Below, one piece after another: positions 59,701 through 64,000 of a stretch of DNA of 64,000 nucleotides. Position 1 is the first letter of the stretch; each line of letters opens with the position of its first letter. Below the pieces are notes generated by a model that did not search any database, was not told the origin of the DNA, and worked only from the letters and a program-made list of their open reading frames with translations. Origin of the DNA: Hawksworthiomyces lignivorus (lineage: Eukaryota; Ascomycota; Sordariomycetes; Ophiostomatales; Ophiostomataceae); contig NTMA01000006.1 in NCBI GenBank assembly GCA_002917075.1, positions 558,001 to 622,000 on the forward strand, in the 5' to 3' direction. A program made the position numbers and the translations under genes.

Positions 59701-62700
59701 TATCAGTGCTTGGTGCTGTTGTCGCTATCAAAGTCGATCGAGCGCCGCGTGTGGCCCTTCCAGCACCCGTTACACCAATTTGAGCTTCCAAGGCCAGTTT
59801 TGGCCCAGCTGGACGAGAAGACCGCGGTGGCATCCATTGAATCGCTGCGCGACATGGAGCCCGGTGAGATTGGCAGCCTCGTCCACAACCACGGAGCCGG
59901 CAACAAGATTGCTCGTATCTTGAACAACTTCCCTACATTAACAGTGGATGCCGAAATGGCACCGCTGAATCGCGATGTCCTGCGTATCAAGCTGCGCATC
60001 GTCCCTGACTTCCGCTGGAACGATCAAATTCATGGCACATCCGAGTCCTACTACATTTGGGTGGAGCATTCGGAAACATCCGAGATTTATCACCACGAGT
60101 ACTTCGTCTTGAGCCGCCGCAAGCTTCAAGATGACCATGAACTGAACTTCACCATCCCACTGTCTGATCCCCTACCTGATCAGATTTACATTCGCGCTGT
60201 TTCTGACCGCTGGCTCGGTGCCGAGACAGTGACACCAGTCTCCTTCCAGCATCTAATCCGCCCAGATACTGAGAGCGTGTACACAGATCTGCTCAATTTG
60301 CAGCCGCTACCGATCTCCGCATTGCACAATCCTGTGCTCGAGGACATTTACGCCCAGCGCTTTCAATATTTCAACCCTATGCAAACGCAGATCTTCCACA
60401 CACTCTACCACACTTCAGCGAACGTCCTTTTAGGTTCGCCTACTGGCAGTGGCAAGACGGTCGCTGCCGAACTTGCTATGTGGTGGGCCTTCCGCGAACA
60501 GCCTGGATCGAAAGTCGTCTATATTGCGCCCATGAAAGCGCTTGTTCGGGAGCGTATCAAGGACTGGGGTGGCCGGCTCGCTGGACCGGCTGGTCTCAAA
60601 CTGGTTGAATTGACTGGTGATAACACTCCAGATACGCGGACAATCCAGGATGCCGATATCATCATCACCACGCCTGAGAAGTGGGACGGTATTTCACGTA
60701 GTTGGCAGACGCGTAATTACGTGAGAAAAGTGAGCCTTGTCATCATTGATGAAATTCATCTTCTGGCTGGCGACCGTGGTCCTATCCTGGAGATCATTGT
60801 ATCCCGCATGAACTACATTGCCGCATCAACTAAGAACCCAGTACGGCTGTTAGGCATGTCTACCGCCTGTGCCAATGCCACTGACTTGGGCAACTGGTTA
60901 GGGGTCAAGCAGAGCCAAGGAGCGCTATTCAATTTCCGACACTCTGTACGTCCGGTCCCGCTCGAGCTCTATATTGATGGCTTCCCAGACATGCGAGGCT
61001 TCTGCCCGCTCATGCAGTCGATGAACCGGCCCACGTTTCTCGCTATCAAGAACCACAGCCCGGACAAGCCGGTAATTGTATTTGTGCCATCGCGACGGCA
61101 GACACGGTTGACAGCCAAAGATCTAGTCAACTATTGTGGCATGGAGGACAACCCACGGCGTTTCTTGAATATGGACGAAGATGATTTGCAGCTGAACTTA
61201 TCCCGAGTCAAGGACGAAGCCTTACGCGAGGCCATCAGTTTTGGCATCGGCTTGCATCATGCCGGTCTTGTCGAAACAGATCGGCAGCTGTCCGAAGAAC
61301 TGTTCCTGAACAATAAGATTCAGATTCTGGTTGCCACTAGCACGCTTGCGTGGGGTGTCAATCTGCCGGCGCATCTTGTCATCGTCAAGGGTACGCAATT
61401 CTACGACGCAAAGATCGAGGCCTACAAAGATATGGATTTGACCGACGTCCTGCAAATGCTGGGTCGTGCGGGTCGGCCACAGTTCGACAACTCTGGTGTG
61501 GCGCGCATCTTTACACAAGATTCGAAGAAGGACTTCTACAAGCACTTCTTACACACGGGATTCCCCGTCGAATCCTCTCTACATACGGTGTTGGATAACC
61601 ATCTGTGCGCTGAAGTCTCGGCGGAGACGATAGTGAGCAAGCAGGATGCTCTGGATTACTTGACATGGACCTTCTTCTTCCGCCGCTTGCACAAGAACCC
61701 AACATACTACGGCCTTGACATCTCTTCCGACGAACAACAAGAGAACGGTGGTTTGACGGCACAGCACATGGCAAATGAGTTCATGGTCGATATGGTGGAT
61801 AAGGCACTCAACGACCTCGCTACGTCAAAGTGTGTGGAGGTGTATCCAAACGGCGACGTCGACCCGACGCCACTTGGCAAGATTATGAGCTACTACTACC
61901 TATCGCACAAGACCATCCGGTACCTAGTGCGGCACGCCAAGACGCAGGCTACATTCCTTGATGTGCTGTCTTGGATGTGCCACGCGACCGAGTACGACGA
62001 GCTACCGGTGCGGCACAACGAGGACCTGATCAATGCGGAGCTGTCAAACAACCTGCCTTTCCCCGGCACGTCCTTCGGGCTGCCGATGTGGGACCCACAC
62101 GTTAAGTCTTTCTTACTGCTGCAGGCACACATGTCGCGCATTGCGCTGCCCATTACGGACTACGTGGGCGACCAGACCAGTGTGCTGGACCAGGCCATCC
62201 GTATCATCCAAGCAGCCATCGACGTATTGGCCGAGCTTAACCACATGTCCAGCTGCTTGGCGATGATCTCGCTGCTGCAGTGTATCAAGTCTGCCGTGTG
62301 GCCGACAGACCCGGCTGTCACTCTTCTCCCTGGCGTCGATGCGGAGGCTGCCATGAACTACAGCAAATCTAAAACCGGCGGCAGCGAGAACGGCGCTTCG
62401 CTGCGGGTCATCAGCGCCATGTCCGAAGCCCAGCGTAAGCAGCTGGCCAAGACCTTAGCTGTCCCAATGAGCCAGCAGAACCGCTTCCAACGAGCAGTGT
62501 CGATGCTCCCCGACTTGCAGGTGACAGTTAGCCCCGTCACGCCATCTTCTCTGACGGTGAACCTGAGGCGGCAGAACGCCTTTGTAGACCGCGAGGGCCG
62601 TATGTACGCGCCCAAGTTCCCCAAGCCGCAGACAGAAGGCTTCTTCGCCCTTGTCGGAAATCTGGCCAAAGACGAAGTGTATGCCATCAAGCGTATTGGC

Positions 62701-63036
62701 TGGAACATTGGTAGAGCAAGCAGCAATGATGGCAGCAGTGCAGGCGGTGGCAGCAGCAGTGGAAGAGGAGGAAGAGGAGGGAACAGATCTGGCCCTAAGA
62801 CTGGTTCTAGCTCCGGCTCCGGCGGCCGGTCCAAGGGTGGTCCGGCGGCAGGTAGCGGCGGCTGGAAACCTACAGCTAAGGCGGTAATTAACCTTCCTGA
62901 GTTGGCCACTCAGTCTGGCAAAGTAGACGTCCTCATTGTTAGCGACGGCTACGCTGGCCTCGAATACCGGATGTTAGACATCGAGGTCCCAAAGGCACCA
63001 GTTGTTGATGGCATTGACAAAAAAGCTAGCAACTAG
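56792..63036 (+). CDS. SLH1: SLH1 Ski2-like tandem RNA helicase (ASCC3/RQT complex)
   Basis: Tandem-cassette Ski2-like helicase; yeast Slh1 and human ASCC3 split collided ribosomes in the ribosome-quality-control trigger complex. Exons 56792-57787 and 57868-63036; 2054 residues. Cassette 1: Walker A APTGA-GKT (328-335), interrupted by the 80-nt intron, and DEVH (450-453). Cassette 2: GSPTGSGKT (1188-1196) and DEIH (1293-1296). Both have intact ATP-site motifs, which argues for Slh1 over Brr2, whose second cassette is degenerate (DDAH-like). Each cassette is followed by a Sec63-type helical region (for example DQAIRIIQAAIDVLAEL). The N-terminal ~300 residues are acidic and then helical. A Gly/Ser/Arg-rich loop with RGG-like words (about residues 1952-1997) interrupts the final domain before DVLIVSDGYAGLEY. 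The start at 56792 is the first ATG after a CT-rich leader. Confidence 0.94.
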
Positions 63037-63571
63037 CTTTGACACCAGATACTGTTAGGATCATGACTTGCTGAATAAATGAAGATTTTATTTGACAGAC
63101 CTCGTAATCTATTCGTAGAAAAAAGGCAAGGAGACTATTTTCTAGGGCAGCTCCGTTGTAGGCAACCTGGCGCAACTCGGCAACTGAAAATAGATCGTGA
63201 TCCCACTTCTGAGGGTATTTCGATGGTAGGTTGAAAACTACCTAGCAACATCCTCTCAGCAAGTCTTTGCCTTTCACATCTTGTGGAGCAAAAATCTGCC
63301 GCCTGTTAGACATCTTGTAAAAAAGAAAAACTGAAAAATAGAAAAAAAAAACTCCAAACAAAAGGAAACACACCCTATCTGTGATTGAAAGGAATAGATA
63401 CCAGTCAGAACCCTCTTGTGTTAGTCGGATATGCTGGATTGATGGTTTGGCTGTTGGCTTCTAGGAAAACCGTCCGCGAGTGGGCTCCGGTAGGGGAGAA
63501 AGCGGATGACGGATTCGCCGGCAAGATCACAGAGTTGGGAAGAAAGAAGAGACACGAAATACTCCCTTCAC
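63037..63571. other. Convergent 3' spacer between SLH1 and the G-patch gene
   Basis: About 535 bp, AT-rich with an A-rich patch near 63318-63370. No gene seen. Confidence 0.6.
63074..63079 (+). promoter_or_regulatory. AATAAA polyadenylation-type signal of SLH1
   Basis: AATAAA 37 bp after the SLH1 stop in an AT-rich context; a plausible 3'-end element. Confidence 0.4.
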
Positions 63572-64000
63572 TCACTCTCCTTCACTCGGCCGCAGGTACT
63601 TGTCCAGATCTCGGTTCCCTAGAATCTGCTCCCGCAGACGCGCTGTCCGTCGCTTCTGCTCTTCCTCCCGCCTGCGGATCTCTTTGGCGCCATAGGTGCG
63701 GGAGCGACCGGATGACGATGCGGTAGCAGCAGATTTCGATGATTTAGCTGTTGACGCCGCCGCCCGTGCTGCTGCTGCGGGGCTCGGATTGCCCAGTCCC
63801 TGGCGCTCCGGTCGCTGCCGTGTCGATATCGGATACGCCCGCCCCTGCTGCTCGCGGCCCAGACCGCGGCCGCTGTCCGGATCCCAGCCCTGGCCGGAGA
63901 GGACGGCGAGGCCGAAGCGCCAACGATCAATGGCAGAGGGCGGCTTGGCGTGGTCGAGGGCGACCTGGTGCACGAGGCAGGTCTCATGTTGGTTGCGGGG
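63572..64000 (-). CDS. C-terminal part of a G-patch domain protein (5' truncated by window edge)
   Basis: The frame runs from the right edge of the window to a TGA at 63574-63572, so the N-terminal part lies outside. The visible ~142 residues contain a G-patch: GLAVLSGQGWDPDSGRGLGR, then EQQGRAYPISTRQRPERQGLG, with the regularly spaced glycines of the family. G-patch proteins often activate DEAH-box RNA helicases in splicing or ribosome assembly; which helicase is unknown. C-terminal to it come an Ala/Ser-rich linker and a charged helix, RRREEEQKRRTARLREQIL, ending DKYLRPSEGE. No intron is evident in the visible part. Confidence 0.65.
   Translation of the reverse strand, partial: PRNQHETCLVHQVALDHAKPPSAIDRWRFGLAVLSGQGWDPDSGRGLGREQQGRAYPISTRQRPERQGLGNPSPAAAARAAASTAKSSKSAATASSSGRSRTYGAKEIRRREEEQKRRTARLREQILGNRDLDKYLRPSEGE

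Noticed and set aside
1..64000. Secondary-metabolite cluster, defence island, integrated virus or transposon
   Set aside because: No PKS, NRPS, terpene cyclase, NLR-type, capsid, polymerase, transposase or long terminal repeat was recognised in any frame.

Overview
The window is a piece of a filamentous ascomycete (Pezizomycotina) nuclear chromosome. The evidence is: seventeen protein genes with short spliceosomal introns (mostly 56-170 nt, often with CTAAC/CTGAC-type branch sites), GC-rich coding exons against more AT-rich spacers full of A/T runs, and a KapC-type bZIP gene, a family I know from filamentous ascomycetes. I could not fix the class or genus from sequence alone. I found no tRNA, rRNA, transposase, CRISPR array or secondary-metabolite core gene.

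Layout, left to right: the 3' end of a PAF-acetylhydrolase/phospholipase A2-like gene (+, cut by the window edge); PNS1 choline-transporter-like protein (+); an Hst3/Hst4-type sirtuin (-); MED16 of the Mediator tail (+); the ankyrin protein YAR1 (+); a secreted GH16 beta-glucanase with an unusual insert and tail (+); an AAA ATPase with a DUF7025-like N-terminal part (-); NGI1/DUF3605 (+); a stand-alone double-FolB dihydroneopterin aldolase-like protein (-); the exosome nuclease RRP44/DIS3 (-). A 6.1 kb spacer follows, then DPB4 (DNA polymerase epsilon histone-fold subunit, +). An 8.8 kb gene-poor stretch leads to a KapC-like bZIP factor (+). Next come ARP5 of the INO80 remodeller (-), profilin (+), GOT1 (-), the Ski2-like helicase SLH1 (+) and a G-patch protein (-, cut by the right edge).

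There is no operon-like logic: most neighbours are divergent or convergent housekeeping genes. Several share broad themes (chromatin/transcription: Hst4-like, MED16, DPB4, KapC, ARP5; RNA and ribosome quality: YAR1, RRP44, SLH1), but nothing shows that these are functionally clustered.

Exon models were built by hand from splice signals and reading-frame continuity, and every complete model keeps frame to its stop. Several contain very small exons (13, 16, 16, 22, 27, 30 nt) that simple ORF calling misses. The least ordinary items are the GH16 protein (acidic plus N-glycosylation-sequon insert inside the catalytic domain, and a tail of about 350 residues rich in Pro/His/Thr), the 11-bp minisatellite at 32347-32423, and the long pyrimidine-rich region with a T31 and a C22 run upstream of the bZIP gene. 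I did not see convincing evidence for a wholly new multi-gene system.
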